Notes: a model not told the origin generated them from the sequence alone. 10,967 nt of DNA from Eubacteriales bacterium (GCA_030695285.1 JAUYTF010000419.1:1-10967), one strand, 5' to 3'; positions 1 to 7,845 are shown, numbered from the stretch's first letter. Numbers and translations: made by a program.

Positions 1-695
1 TGCGTGGTGATGTTCCAGCGAAACAGGATCATATCCGCGCGCGAGATGAAATAGTGCGTCAGGCGATCCTGTATCTTTGCGAGCGCGTCGGTGTAGCCTT
101 CCGGTGCGCTGCCGTCATATTGCGCGCTGTTGAGCGAAAAGAGCAGGATATTATAGCCCGGCGCATTGAGGTCGATCTCCATGGCATTGGCGGTTTCGGA
201 GATCTCCGAGACGCTCAGGCCGCCAGTGACGATTTGCTCAAAGAAGCGCCTACGCGAGAATGCCTCATATTCCTGCGCCTCGCGCTGAAACATGCTCAGA
301 TACTCGCGCTGCTGCTGCTCGGCTTCCATCTTTTTTTGCAGGGAGATGAGCATTTCCACCATCTTTTCCTTGATGACGGGTTTGAGCAGATATTGTTCTA
401 CGCCCATGCGAATGGCTTGCTGTGCATAGGTAAAGTCGTCATATCCGCTAATGATGACGATCTTGGTGTGCGGCAGTTCTTTTCGAACTAGGTCGCTCAA
501 CGCCAGCCCGTCCAGAAACGGCATCTTGATATCGGTAATGAGCAGATCGGGTTGAATCTGACGGATCAAAGGGAGCGCAAGCTCTCCGTCCGGCGCATCG
601 CCCGCATACGAAAAGCCATACTGCTCCCACTGGATATTATTGCGAATCCCTTCGCGTACGACGATTTCATCTTCGACAAGAAAGACCTTGAACAT
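1..695 (-). CDS. YesN-like response regulator, AraC family (3' part cut by window edge)
   Basis: About 231 N-terminal residues are visible, and the frame runs off the left edge without a stop. The protein opens with MFKVFLVEDE and has a full receiver domain: acidic residues E8, D9 and E10, phospho-acceptor D55 in the motif TDIKMP, S83 in IISGYDDF, and K105 in QYLLKP. A coiled linker (about residues 110-135) follows, then the poorly conserved middle region typical of YesN proteins. The AraC-type DNA-binding domain expected at the C terminus lies outside the window. The ATG is supported by an AAGGGAAG ribosome site 5 bases upstream. In this family a sensor kinase phosphorylates the regulator, which usually activates a sugar ABC transporter. 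Its position downstream of araA hints at a pentose or glycan signal, but that is inference. The receiver assignment is firm; the ligand is unknown. Confidence 0.9.
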   Translation of the reverse strand, partial: MFKVFLVEDEIVVREGIRNNIQWEQYGFSYAGDAPDGELALPLIRQIQPDLLITDIKMPFLDGLALSDLVRKELPHTKIVIISGYDDFTYAQQAIRMGVEQYLLKPVIKEKMVEMLISLQKKMEAEQQQREYLSMFQREAQEYEAFSRRRFFEQIVTGGLSVSEISETANAMEIDLNAPGYNILLFSLNSAQYDGSAPEGYTDALAKIQDRLTHYFISRADMILFRWNITT

Positions 696-770
696 GTGAT
701 CTTCCCTTCTGGAGCGTAAATTGGATGGGTTGTTTTATTCGATCGATCAGAAGTGTAAGATGCCCCACTT

Positions 771-799
771 ATTATTTACTTTTTTTCGCCCTCCGCCAA
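771..799 (-). promoter_or_regulatory. Candidate sigma-A promoter of the response regulator gene
   Basis: Read on the minus strand, TTGGCG (794-799) and AATAAT (771-776) are 17 bases apart, and the spacer is rich in A. The start site would fall near 764, giving a leader of about 70 bases before the ATG at 695. The -35 box is only a moderate match. Confidence 0.4.
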
Positions 800-940
800 T
801 AGGATATTTTTTGATAAAGGTCGGATATTTTCAGGTAATGCGGGTTTTGCGTTGAAAAAAGGTGAATCGCTTTGAAATCTTCGGCTGGAAGCAGAAAAAT
901 CTTCAAAATCGCCGTATCGAAACACCTGTGATCGATCGAA

Positions 941-970
941 AACCCGGCTTCAGCGTGCTAAAGTCGGGTT
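941..970 (-). terminator. Candidate terminator downstream of araA
   Basis: AACCCGGCTT (941-950) pairs with AAGTCGGGTT (961-970) over ten bases with one G-T wobble and a ten-base loop. Read on the minus strand, as araA is transcribed, the stem is followed by TTTTCG, so there is only a short T run. It lies about 230 bases past the araA stop. It could act as a weak intrinsic terminator or as a processing structure. Confidence 0.4.
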
Positions 971-1025
971 ATGGTTGTCGTTTTGGTTCATGCCGGTCGG
1001 CTATGCCGTGTCGATGCCGCTTCAT

Positions 1026-1055
1026 GGGGCAGGCGGGCCTGTAACCGCCTGCCCC
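1026..1055. repeat. Strong GC-rich hairpin (11-base perfect stem)
   Basis: GGGGCAGGCGG (1026-1036) and CCGCCTGCCCC (1045-1055) form a perfect stem with an eight-base loop. Neither strand has a T run after it, so it is not a textbook terminator. It sits about 145 bases after araA and could stabilise the araA transcript's 3' end, pause polymerase, or be a protein-binding palindrome. Confidence 0.6.
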
Positions 1056-1199
1056 CTTGGCGGAAGAGGAAGAACCCGAATGAAAAAGCCGATGCTTTGA
1101 AATATGCTTCTTTTATAGCTTTTGCTGTATTGGAGCAGAGAGAGTGAACATTTCGCTTGCTCTGCCGCGGCACAGGCGCACCTGCGCCAACCCCCAACC

Positions 1200-2678
1200 T
1201 TACGCCTTCATCTTCCAGGCAAGGTCCGAGAGGAACAGCGTCTGGCGGAAGGATTCTACAGTGGTGTCCTTGGTGATGCGCACAAACTCAATCTGCATCA
1301 TCTCTGCCCAGTCGGCGAGCATCTGCGCGGTTGCGGCATAGCTCATCACCGTGTGATGCGCGCCGCCCGCCAGCAGCCAGAGCTTAAGTCCCGTGTTCAG
1401 ATCCGGCATGGCGCGCCACATGACGCGGGCAACCGGTAGATTCGGCATCTGCATGATGGGCTTGATCGCCTCGACGTCCTGCGCAATCAGGCGCAGTCTG
1501 CCGCCCATATCGACGAGTGAGGCGACGACTGCGGGGCCTGCCGCGCCTTCAAACACCAGACGAGCCGGCGGCTCGCGATCGCCGATGCCGAGCGCATGCA
1601 CCTCGATGCGCGGCTTTGTCGCGGCTATCGACGGGCAGACCTCCAGCATATGCGCGCCGAGGGAATAGGCGCCATCCTCGGCGAGATGATAGGTGTAGTC
1701 CTCCATAAACGCGGTGCCGCCTTCCATGCCCTCCGTCATCGCTTTTACGATGCGGGTCAAGGCGGAGACTTTCCAGTCCCCCTCGCCGCCGTAGCCGTAA
1801 CCCTTTGCCATCAGATGCTGGCTGGCAAGGCCGGGCAACTGCCGCATGCCGACGAGATCCTGGAACGTGTTGGAATATGCCATTGCGCCGACGCGCCGGA
1901 AGATCTTTTCCATCGCGATCTCAGCGCGCGCCTGATAGCGCACCGATTCGGTCTGATCCGTCGCGATATCGTATTGGGACGCGTATTCCGCAATGAGCGC
2001 GTCGATTTCCGCCTCGGTCACGGCGTTCATCTCATCTACAAGATCGCCCACCGGCCAGGTATTCACCTGCCAGCCGAGCTTGATCTGCGCCTCGACCTTG
2101 TCGCCCTCGGTGACCGCGACCTCGCGCATGTTGTCACCAAAGCGGACAACTTTAAGATGCTTGCTCTCGTGGTAGCCGGCCGCGCTGCGCATCCACGCAC
2201 CGAGCTCACCCAGCACCTTTGCGTCCTGCCAGAATCCTGCGACGACTTTGCGCGGCAGGCGCATGCGCGTGGCGATAAAGCCGTGCTCACGGTCTCCGTG
2301 CGCCGCCTGGTTGAGGTTCATGAAATCCATGTCGATTTCCTGATCCGGAATCTCTCTGTTATACTGCGTGGCAAAATGGCAATACGGCTTTTGCAGCAGA
2401 TTCAGGCCGTTGATCCACATCTTGCTGGGGCTGAAGGTGTGCATCCATGTCACGATGCCGCAGCAAGCGTCGTTATAGTTTGCCTCCTGCACAAGGCTCT
2501 CGATTTCATCCGCGGTCTTCACGGTTCCTTTGTAGACAAAGCGGCAGGGAATTTGCGCCTGCGCATCGATATAGTCCGCCATCTCCTGTCCGCGCTCCGC
2601 AACCGTCTGTAGCACCTTTGGCCCATAGAGGAACTGAGAACCGACAATAAACCAGATTTCCTTCGTCTTTAGGCTCAT
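1200..2678 (-). CDS. araA: L-arabinose isomerase
   Basis: This cytoplasmic, metal-dependent enzyme converts L-arabinose to L-ribulose, the first step of the pathway. The 492-residue length is normal for AraA. It opens with the family pattern EIWFIVGSQFLYG (residues 7-19). The four residues expected to hold the metal and carry out catalysis are in recognisable motifs: E299 in GYGGEGDWK, E326 in FMEDYTYH, H343 in GAHMLEVCPSIA, and the histidine pair 441-442 in AGGAHHTV. The ATG at 2678 has an AAGGAG ribosome site eight bases upstream (2687-2692). The gene is transcribed away from araR and appears to be a single-gene unit, with possible terminators past its end. Control by AraR is inferred from an operator-like element in its leader. 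No damage is seen. Confidence 0.97.
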   Translation of the reverse strand: MSLKTKEIWFIVGSQFLYGPKVLQTVAERGQEMADYIDAQAQIPCRFVYKGTVKTADEIESLVQEANYNDACCGIVTWMHTFSPSKMWINGLNLLQKPYCHFATQYNREIPDQEIDMDFMNLNQAAHGDREHGFIATRMRLPRKVVAGFWQDAKVLGELGAWMRSAAGYHESKHLKVVRFGDNMREVAVTEGDKVEAQIKLGWQVNTWPVGDLVDEMNAVTEAEIDALIAEYASQYDIATDQTESVRYQARAEIAMEKIFRRVGAMAYSNTFQDLVGMRQLPGLASQHLMAKGYGYGGEGDWKVSALTRIVKAMTEGMEGGTAFMEDYTYHLAEDGAYSLGAHMLEVCPSIAATKPRIEVHALGIGDREPPARLVFEGAAGPAVVASLVDMGGRLRLIAQDVEAIKPIMQMPNLPVARVMWRAMPDLNTGLKLWLLAGGAHHTVMSYAATAQMLADWAEMMQIEFVRITKDTTVESFRQTLFLSDLAWKMKA

Positions 2679-2740
2679 GTTTTGTACTCCTTATTGAAAA
2701 TGTATGATTGCTTACTTGGGATTTCGCAGATCGATTCGTA

Positions 2741-2749
2741 ATTTGTATT
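2741..2749 (+). promoter_or_regulatory. AraR operator-like element in the araA leader
   Basis: ATTTGTATT shares seven bases with ATTTGTAC, the half-site of the Bacillus subtilis AraR operator. It lies about 14-22 bases downstream of the inferred araA start site, where a bound repressor would block elongation. The second half-site is degenerate or missing. Confidence 0.55.
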
Positions 2750-2769
2750 GGTTTTGTTCTGTTATCAGA

Positions 2770-2798
2770 AGCGTAACACCAGAAAAACCCGCTGTCAA
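2770..2798 (-). promoter_or_regulatory. araA promoter (sigma-A type)
   Basis: On the minus strand a perfect TTGACA (2793-2798) and TACGCT (2770-2775) are 17 bases apart. The predicted start site near 2763 gives a leader of about 85 bases containing the operator-like element at 2741. The -10 box is weak (three of six), which suits a regulated promoter. Confidence 0.65.
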
Positions 2799-2855
2799 TA
2801 TCGATCGATGTATTTATTTCGATATTTGCATCAATCCTTGTGCGTTATTCCTCAT

Positions 2856-2864
2856 ATTTGTATT
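2856..2864 (+). promoter_or_regulatory. AraR operator-like element, mid-region
   Basis: A third exact ATTTGTATT, preceded by AT as at 3002, lies about midway between the araA and araR promoters. It does not overlap a promoter and may be an auxiliary site for cooperative binding or looping. Confidence 0.45.
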
Positions 2865-3003
2865 GTTTTTTATCGCATCATTTGATAAGTTGTATTGTAT
2901 TTTCAGCGCTGATGTGATAGTATCGTGTAAAGAAGACCATCCTATCGTCGCAATAGTCAAAAGTTGACCAAAATGCTTTCTCTGATGCATACACATATAC
3001 CAT

Positions 3004-3012
3004 ATTTGTATT
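3004..3012 (+). promoter_or_regulatory. AraR operator-like element on the araR -35 box
   Basis: An exact ATTTGTATT shares its last two bases with the -35 hexamer of the araR promoter. A repressor bound here would block polymerase, so negative autoregulation of araR is the simplest reading. Confidence 0.55.
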
Positions 3013-3039
3013 GACGCAACATCGTAAGCACGCTATGAT
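3011..3039 (+). promoter_or_regulatory. araR promoter (sigma-A type)
   Basis: TTGACG (3011-3016) and TATGAT (3034-3039) are 17 bases apart, each a five-of-six consensus match. Transcription would begin near 3046, about 32 bases before the araR ATG and after the TTG at 3042, which argues against that TTG as the start codon. Confidence 0.75.
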
Positions 3040-3077
3040 TTTTGTATCGCGCCGGAAAAACAGGACAGCGAGGACAT

Positions 3078-4124
3078 ATGCCGAAATATCAGCGCATCGC
3101 TTCTGAACTACGAGACGGAATCAAGGCCGGCCTGCTTCCTGCCGGGCAAATGCTGCCCACAGAGGAACAGCTCACGCTGCGATTCTCCGCGAGCCGCCAG
3201 ACCGTCCGCCAGGCATTGTCCGTTTTGGTAGACGAAGGGCTCATCAGCAAGCAGCGGGGCAGCGGCTCGCGCGTGCGCGCGCCGGCCACCCCGCAAAAGA
3301 GCGGCAATATCGCAGTCATCGCCACCTACATCAGCGACTATATCTTCCCCGGCATTTTGCGCGAAGCACAGAGTGTGTTTGCCGCCAATCAGTATTCCGC
3401 CATCCTATCCGCCACGCGCAACAGCGTCTACAACGAGCGGACGATCCTCACCGACCTGCTCAACAAACCCATCGACGGCATATTGGTGGAAGGAACGAAG
3501 ACCGCGCTGCCCAACCCCAACCTTGACCTATATCGAAAGCTGATGGAGCGCAATATCCCGATCGTGTTTTTCAACGGGTTTTATGCCGATCTGGACGGCA
3601 CGATCAGCGTATATGCGGATAACTTTGGCGGCGGCTACACGCTGGTGCAGCATCTGCTCGGGAAAGGCCACACGTCCATTGCGGGCATCTTCAAGAGCGA
3701 TGATATTCAGGGGCACGAGCGCTATTCCGGCTATATCACGGCGCTGCGCGACGCGGGTCGATTGATCGCCGACAGCTCCGTCTTCTGGTATACGACAGAG
3801 AGCCGGGACGAACTGTTTACCGAGGAGCTCGCAAAGAAAATTGCGGAATGCTCATCCGTGGTTTGCTATAACGACGAAATCGCGTTTCGCCTGATTCCGT
3901 TGCTGCTCTCGTGCGGTATTCGCGTGCCGCAGGATGTCGCGGTGGCGAGCTTTGACAACAGCGCGCTGAGCGAACTCGGCCCCGTCAAAATCACATCCCT
4001 CTCCTACGGCGAGCAGAACATCGGCCATATCGCGGCAAAGACGCTGCTTGAGCGCATCGCGGGCAATACCGCGCAGTCGCAAACGCTGCGATGGACGCTG
4101 ATGGAAAAAGACAGCAGCAAGTGA
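3078..4124 (+). CDS. araR: Arabinose repressor AraR (GntR-type DNA-binding domain, LacI-type sugar domain)
   Basis: This 348-residue transcription repressor is expected to release DNA when it binds L-arabinose. Residues 4-68 form a GntR-type winged helix, with the recognition region [20 protein letters not shown] (27-46) and the wing QRGSGSRV. Residues 77-340 resemble the LacI/periplasmic-binding effector fold, including YNDEIA (264-269) and VAVASFDNS (287-295). This domain pairing is the hallmark of AraR. I chose ATG 3078 because the winged helix begins at once ([11 protein letters not shown]) and an AGGA lies just upstream, though its spacing is short. The frame extends back to a TTG at 3042, which the promoter would exclude. 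The gene is 58 bases upstream of the kinase gene and probably shares its transcript. Operator-like elements at its own promoter and its neighbours' promoters suggest it controls the whole cluster and itself. Confidence 0.93.
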   Translation: MPKYQRIASELRDGIKAGLLPAGQMLPTEEQLTLRFSASRQTVRQALSVLVDEGLISKQRGSGSRVRAPATPQKSGNIAVIATYISDYIFPGILREAQSVFAANQYSAILSATRNSVYNERTILTDLLNKPIDGILVEGTKTALPNPNLDLYRKLMERNIPIVFFNGFYADLDGTISVYADNFGGGYTLVQHLLGKGHTSIAGIFKSDDIQGHERYSGYITALRDAGRLIADSSVFWYTTESRDELFTEELAKKIAECSSVVCYNDEIAFRLIPLLLSCGIRVPQDVAVASFDNSALSELGPVKITSLSYGEQNIGHIAAKTLLERIAGNTAQSQTLRWTLMEKDSSK

Positions 4125-4130
4125 GTATCC

Positions 4131-4158
4131 TTGCATACCCCCTTCAAATAAATACAAA
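4131..4158 (+). promoter_or_regulatory. Possible internal promoter before the kinase gene
   Basis: TTGCAT (4131-4136) and TACAAA (4153-4158) are 16 bases apart, giving a possible start near 4165. The -10 box coincides with the operator-like AATACAAAT, which would allow separate AraR control of the kinase and araD. The match is modest. Confidence 0.35.
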
Positions 4159-4159
4159 T
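4151..4159 (-). promoter_or_regulatory. AraR operator-like element before the kinase gene
   Basis: AATACAAAT is the exact inverse of the ATTTGTATT found three times in the araA-araR region. It sits in the 58-base gap between araR and the kinase gene. On the minus strand it continues as ATTTGTATTTATTTG; a similar GTATTTATTT occurs near 2810. Confidence 0.5.
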
Positions 4160-4182
4160 CAAGAAAAGAATCGAGGCATGTT

Positions 4183-5781
4183 ATGACGCAGGAAATCAAC
4201 AATGCCGCCAAAATCACAGGCGGAGACACGTATCTCGGCATCGAATTCGGCTCTTCGCGCATCAAGGCGGTGCTGATCGACAAAAGCCACGCAGTGCTTG
4301 CCTCCGGCGCGCACAATTGGGAGAACCGGCTGGAGCACGGATTCTGGACGTACTCGATGGAGGATGTGTTCGCTGGCCTTCGGGACGCCTATGCAAATCT
4401 CGCGGCAAACGTAGAGAAGCAATACGGCGTGCCGCTTGTGCGCGTGGGCGCGATGGGCGTCTCCGCGATGATGCACGGCTACCTCGCGTTTGACGAGAAG
4501 AATAACCTGCTCGCCCCCTTTCGCACCTGGCGCAACACGACAACAGGCCAGGCGGCAGAGGCGCTTTCCACCCGCTTTGGTTTCAACATCCCCCAGCGCT
4601 GGAGCATTGCGCATCTGTATCAGGCGATGCTCAACGGCGAAGCGCACGTGGGCTCCGTCGCGTTTTTAACCACGCTGGCAGGCTATATCCACTACCGCCT
4701 CACGGGTGAAAAGGTCATCGGCATCGGCGACGGCTCCGGCATGTTTCCGATCGATTCCGTGCAGATGTGCTACGACAGCGCAATGTTGGATTCCTTCCAG
4801 CAGCTGGTCAAGGAGCAGGGCTGCGGCTGGAACATCTCGGATGTTTTGCCCCGCCTGCTCCCCGCGGGCGTTGCCGCAGGCAGCCTTACGCCCGATGGCG
4901 CAACGCTCATCGACCCCAGCGGTACGTTCCAGAGCGGCATCCCCTTCTCCCCGCCGGAAGGCGACGCGGGCACGGGCATGGTCGCGACGAACGCGGTGCG
5001 CCAGCGCACGGGCAACGTCAGCGCCGGAACCAGTGTGTTTGCCATGCTGGTGCTAGAAAAAGCGCTCTCGCGCTACTATACCGAGGTAGACATGGTGACC
5101 ACGCCCGCAGGCGACCCGGTCGCGATGGTGCACTGCAACAACTGCACGAGCGATATCGACGCGTGGATTCGCCTCTTTGACGAAGCGGCGACTGCGCTCG
5201 GCGCCCAGTATGACGAGCGCACGCTCTATCAGACGCTCTATAAAAAGGCGCTGGAAGGCGCGCCGGACTGCGGCGGCATCATGACCTTTAATTATCTCTC
5301 CGGTGAGCATGTCACCAATCTGGAGGAAGGCCGCCCTCTGCTGTTTCGAAAGCCGGATGCCGTGTTCTCGCTCGCCAACGTCATGCGCGCGCACCTCACC
5401 TCCGCTTGCGCGTCGCTGCGCATCGGCATGGACATCCTCGCTGCGGAACACGTCCAGCTCGACGCGATGACCGGCCACGGCGGATTCTTCAAGGCGGAGG
5501 GCATCGGACAGAAGATCATGTCCGCCGCGCTCGGCACGCCCGTGACCGTTATGGCGACGGCGGGCGAAGGCGGCCCGTGGGGCATGGCGGTGCTCGCGGC
5601 TTACGCAAAGAACAAGGCGGCAGGCGAGTCGCTTTCGGACTATCTCACCGCGCGGGTATTCAACGGGGCAAAGAGCGTCACCATCTCGGCAACCGATGCG
5701 GAAGCGGCCGGTTTTGCCGCGTTTATGGAAGGCTACAAGCGCAGCCTCGCCGTAGAGCGCGCGGCGGTGCAGGCGTACTAA
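4183..5781 (+). CDS. FGGY-family carbohydrate kinase, probable L-ribulokinase (AraK-like rather than classical AraB)
   Basis: This 532-residue cytoplasmic sugar kinase has the two-domain FGGY layout. The first phosphate motif is [17 protein letters not shown] (residues 17-33). A putative catalytic aspartate, D261, lies in [11 protein letters not shown]; a second phosphate motif is [12 protein letters not shown] (277-288). A signature-like region starts at [10 protein letters not shown] (431-440), and the nucleotide-binding loop is [14 protein letters not shown] (461-474). Its position between araR and araD points to phosphorylation of L-ribulose to L-ribulose 5-phosphate. It lacks the GVDFGTxS-type opening of classical AraB. 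From memory, Clostridium acetobutylicum uses a non-orthologous ribulokinase called AraK; this gene may belong to that group. By sequence alone it could be labelled a xylulokinase. The ATG has GAGG six bases upstream (4173-4176). Kinase confidence is high; substrate confidence is moderate. Confidence 0.88.
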   Translation: MTQEINNAAKITGGDTYLGIEFGSSRIKAVLIDKSHAVLASGAHNWENRLEHGFWTYSMEDVFAGLRDAYANLAANVEKQYGVPLVRVGAMGVSAMMHGYLAFDEKNNLLAPFRTWRNTTTGQAAEALSTRFGFNIPQRWSIAHLYQAMLNGEAHVGSVAFLTTLAGYIHYRLTGEKVIGIGDGSGMFPIDSVQMCYDSAMLDSFQQLVKEQGCGWNISDVLPRLLPAGVAAGSLTPDGATLIDPSGTFQSGIPFSPPEGDAGTGMVATNAVRQRTGNVSAGTSVFAMLVLEKALSRYYTEVDMVTTPAGDPVAMVHCNNCTSDIDAWIRLFDEAATALGAQYDERTLYQTLYKKALEGAPDCGGIMTFNYLSGEHVTNLEEGRPLLFRKPDAVFSLANVMRAHLTSACASLRIGMDILAAEHVQLDAMTGHGGFFKAEGIGQKIMSAALGTPVTVMATAGEGGPWGMAVLAAYAKNKAAGESLSDYLTARVFNGAKSVTISATDAEAAGFAAFMEGYKRSLAVERAAVQAY

Positions 5782-5848
5782 TCCGCTTTTTGCGAGAACC
5801 GGCATAAAACGCGTAACCCCTCAAACAGTCGATATGGAGAACAGTAAC

Positions 5849-6544
5849 ATGCTTGAATCGTTAAAACAGCAGGTGCTGGAAGCAAACCTGCAGCTACCCA
5901 AGCTCAATCTCGTCGCATTCACCTGGGGCAATGTCAGCGCCATCGACCGCGCGAGCGGTATCATGGTCATCAAGCCCTCAGGCGTGACCTATGAGGCGAT
6001 GCGCGCGGAGCAGATGGTCTGCGTCGATCTTTTCAGCGGCAAGGTGGCCGAGGGCGATCTTCGCCCGTCCTCCGATACGCCGACGCACCTCGCGCTGTAT
6101 CGCGCGTTTCCTAATATCGGCGGCATCGTGCACACGCACTCCCGCTGGGCGACGATCTTCGCGCAGGCAGGGCGCGCCATCCCCGCGCTAGGCACCACGC
6201 ACGCGGACTATTTCTACGGCGATGTGCCCGTCACGCGCCCGCTGAGCAAAGGTGAAATCGAGGGCGAGTATGAACTGGAGACCGGCAACGTCATCGTGGA
6301 GGCCATGCAAGGCGTAGACCCCGCCTCCATGCCTGCGATATTGGTGCAGGAGCACGGCCCGTTTGCCTGGGGCAAGGACGCACAGGAGGCTGTTTATCAT
6401 GCGGCCGTGTTGGAAGAAGCCGCCATGATGGCGTGGCACACGCTCGTGCTTGCGCCGACTGCGCGACTCAATCCAACGCTGCTGGACAAGCATTATTTGA
6501 GAAAGCACGGAAAAAGCGCCTATTACGGGCAGGGAAAGCATTAG
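5849..6544 (+). CDS. araD: L-ribulose-5-phosphate 4-epimerase
   Basis: This class II aldolase-fold, zinc-dependent enzyme turns L-ribulose 5-phosphate into D-xylulose 5-phosphate, feeding the pentose phosphate or phosphoketolase route. I chose the ATG at 5849, not the upstream in-frame ATG at 5834. It has GGAG nine bases before it (5836-5839), gives 231 residues like the E. coli enzyme, and yields the E. coli-like opening [14 protein letters not shown]. Key motifs are TWGNVS (25-30), KPSG (42-45), SSDTPTH with D76, zinc ligands H95 and H97 in VHTHSRWA, D120 in THADYF, the third zinc histidine H169 in [10 protein letters not shown], and a C-terminal AYYGQGKH holding the catalytic tyrosine. A 67-base gap after the kinase gene contains no obvious terminator, so the two are probably co-transcribed. 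Confidence 0.96.
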   Translation: MLESLKQQVLEANLQLPKLNLVAFTWGNVSAIDRASGIMVIKPSGVTYEAMRAEQMVCVDLFSGKVAEGDLRPSSDTPTHLALYRAFPNIGGIVHTHSRWATIFAQAGRAIPALGTTHADYFYGDVPVTRPLSKGEIEGEYELETGNVIVEAMQGVDPASMPAILVQEHGPFAWGKDAQEAVYHAAVLEEAAMMAWHTLVLAPTARLNPTLLDKHYLRKHGKSAYYGQGKH

Positions 6545-6584
6545 AACAGGTTTTGAGCCAATATTTGAATCGGCTTTACAACGC

Positions 6585-6647
6585 ACAGCAAAAGCACAAA
6601 CAGAGGGGATGCGCAGAAAATGGACAGCCCCTCCGTTTGTTTGCTGT
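6585..6647. terminator. Long hairpin, probable two-way terminator between araD and the pilus gene
   Basis: AAACAGAGGGG (6598-6608) pairs with CCCCTCCGTTT (6628-6638) with one mismatch. The pairing extends outward and restarts as ACAGCAA (6585-6591) with TTGCTGT (6641-6647). The loop is 19 bases. On the plus strand T-rich DNA follows (TCTGTTTT); on the minus strand the inner stem is followed by GTGCTTTTGC. It lies between two convergent genes, as expected for a shared terminator. Confidence 0.65.
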
Positions 6648-6708
6648 AAATCTGTTTTCGCTGTTTGAAAATGTGTTTTTATTAGTTCCGCCGTAGCCGT
6701 GCGCTGCG

Positions 6709-7845
6709 CTACTCAATCAACGCGATTGTTCCGCCGGAAAGGAAGCCAAGGTCGGATGAACCAGCGATGATATTGACATTGCTGCCGGTGATGATGATCT
6801 CCTTTGCGATGACTCTGCCATATATGTTGATATTGCTGGCATATATCCCGATTTTGCCGTTGGGCGCATAGAGCGTTCCGTAGATCGTCAGCCCCGCAGT
6901 GGAGAGGCTGATGTTGCCGCCGGTCGAATACAGGCAGACCGCCGTACCCGAGTCGGCTTTGAGCATGCTGCCGCTTAAATTGATGTCTTTTGTTGCGCAA
7001 ATCGTCCCCTGGCCTGTAAAGGTGCTTGCCGCCACCTGGACGCTTCCAGTCACATAGATCGACGAGTCGACACTGATATTGGTGCCATAGTATGTTTTGT
7101 TTCCCGTGTATGCTGTCCCCGCAGCCGTCGCCTCTGCGTTTACTTCGGCTGAGAAATCGGGCATTGATATGACCGCAGCCGGGCTGGTCAACCTATTGGG
7201 GACGTTGATCGAGCTTCCCTGTATATCGATGGATGCCCCCTGCGCAAGTCCGCCGATCGTAATCGACGAAACATAGCAGTTCAGCGAGGTGACCGCTTCC
7301 GCATTTCCGGTGATCGTCTGGCTGGAACCCGTGATCATGAGCGAGTGGTTCGAATGCACACTGCCCGTGATGTTGAGACTGCTGGAATACATGCCAAGAA
7401 GCAGGTTGTTGCCGCCCGAAAAGACAGCATAGCCAAAGCAACCGCCTCCACCGCCGGTTTTCTCAGCAACCGCGCGGGCGGAAACCTCCACGCTGTTGAA
7501 GCCAATCACGCGCGCGAATGTATACTGTACCGTTTCCGTGCAAACGACCTCGATTCTGTTGGCGTTTCCGTTGTAAGGCGACGTCGCCGTCGTGTTAAAA
7601 GAGGGCACGCCATTGAGCCCGGCATAGGTCACCGCCGTGCTCTTTGCGGTGGCAGCGGTCGGCAACTCACGCGCGCCTGCCAGAGCGGCTGCGTCAGCCG
7701 CGTTCTGTAGTTGACCCTTGCTCACAGATACCATGCCGACATCTACGACGATCGCCGCGACGCCGCAGAGCATAGCGATAGAAATCGCGACCAGAATGAT
7801 GGATTGCCCGGCTTCTCTTTTTAGCCATGTTTTGATGGATCGCAT
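6709..7845 (-). CDS. TadE/TadG-like pilus-associated protein with beta-solenoid-like C-terminal region
   Basis: The 378-residue protein begins with the TadE/TadG-like segment: basic residues 1-10, then EAGQSIILVAISIAML within a single hydrophobic span (about 13-37), then KGQLQNAADAAALAGAREL (43-61). Such proteins are membrane-anchored minor components of Flp/Tad pili with most of the chain outside. After a linker and a glycine run (131-135), residues 140-378 are rich in Ser, Thr, Gly, Asn and Ile, with recurring short strands such as LNITGSVHS, LMITGSSQTITG, INIYGRV and IIITGSNVNII. This looks like a bactofilin-like or right-handed beta-helix fold; that is inference from pattern. ATG 7845 has GGAGG nine bases upstream (7855-7859). 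An in-frame ATG at 7959 would add 38 residues before the Tad motif and has no ribosome site. The gene has its own promoter, separate from the tadBC-side operon. Confidence 0.82.
   Translation of the reverse strand: MRSIKTWLKREAGQSIILVAISIAMLCGVAAIVVDVGMVSVSKGQLQNAADAAALAGARELPTAATAKSTAVTYAGLNGVPSFNTTATSPYNGNANRIEVVCTETVQYTFARVIGFNSVEVSARAVAEKTGGGGGCFGYAVFSGGNNLLLGMYSSSLNITGSVHSNHSLMITGSSQTITGNAEAVTSLNCYVSSITIGGLAQGASIDIQGSSINVPNRLTSPAAVISMPDFSAEVNAEATAAGTAYTGNKTYYGTNISVDSSIYVTGSVQVAASTFTGQGTICATKDINLSGSMLKADSGTAVCLYSTGGNISLSTAGLTIYGTLYAPNGKIGIYASNINIYGRVIAKEIIITGSNVNIIAGSSDLGFLSGGTIALIE

Larger units (their letters stand above)
696..1199. other. 504-base gap between araA and the response regulator gene
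   Basis: No convincing gene is seen on either strand. Short open frames here lack ribosome sites and family resemblance. The gap holds the candidate response regulator promoter (771-799), a 12-base inverted pair TTCGATCGATCA (738-749) and TGATCGATCGAA (929-940), and hairpins at 941-970 and 1026-1055. A small palindrome, TGCCGCGGCA, lies at 1163-1172, and a compact stem GGCGCA/TGCGCC lies at 1175-1188, just after the araA stop. Confidence 0.6.
2679..3077. other. Divergent araA-araR control region (399 bases)
   Basis: This AT-rich stretch separates araA and araR and contains no believable gene. It carries one promoter on each strand and three same-direction ATTTGTATT elements (2741, 2856 and 3004). 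A related TTGTATTGTATT lies near 2890, and the palindrome ATCGATCGAT sits next to the araA -35 box. The spacing of elements across about 265 bases would allow DNA looping by a dimeric repressor; that is inference. Confidence 0.75.

Noticed and set aside
54..491. Plus-strand 145-codon open frame at the left edge
   Set aside because: It lies opposite the receiver domain of the response regulator, which shows all expected catalytic residues on the minus strand.
988..1197. Minus-strand small open frame just after araA
   Set aside because: It starts with TTG, has no ribosome site, runs through the strong hairpin at 1026-1055, and shows no recognisable features.
1596..2612. Plus-strand 338-codon open frame opposite araA
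   Set aside because: It is a shadow of araA, which has a full-length family match, catalytic motifs and a ribosome site; the plus-strand product resembles nothing.
3042..3077. TTG start extending araR by 12 residues
   Set aside because: The promoter at 3011-3039 would start transcription after this TTG, and the winged helix begins directly at ATG 3078.
5053..5805. Minus-strand 250-codon open frame opposite the kinase gene
   Set aside because: Shadow of the FGGY kinase; rich in Arg and His as expected for antisense of GC-rich coding DNA.
5834..5848. Upstream ATG for araD
   Set aside because: No ribosome site precedes it, and its own codons supply the GGAG for the ATG at 5849, which gives the standard 231-residue protein.
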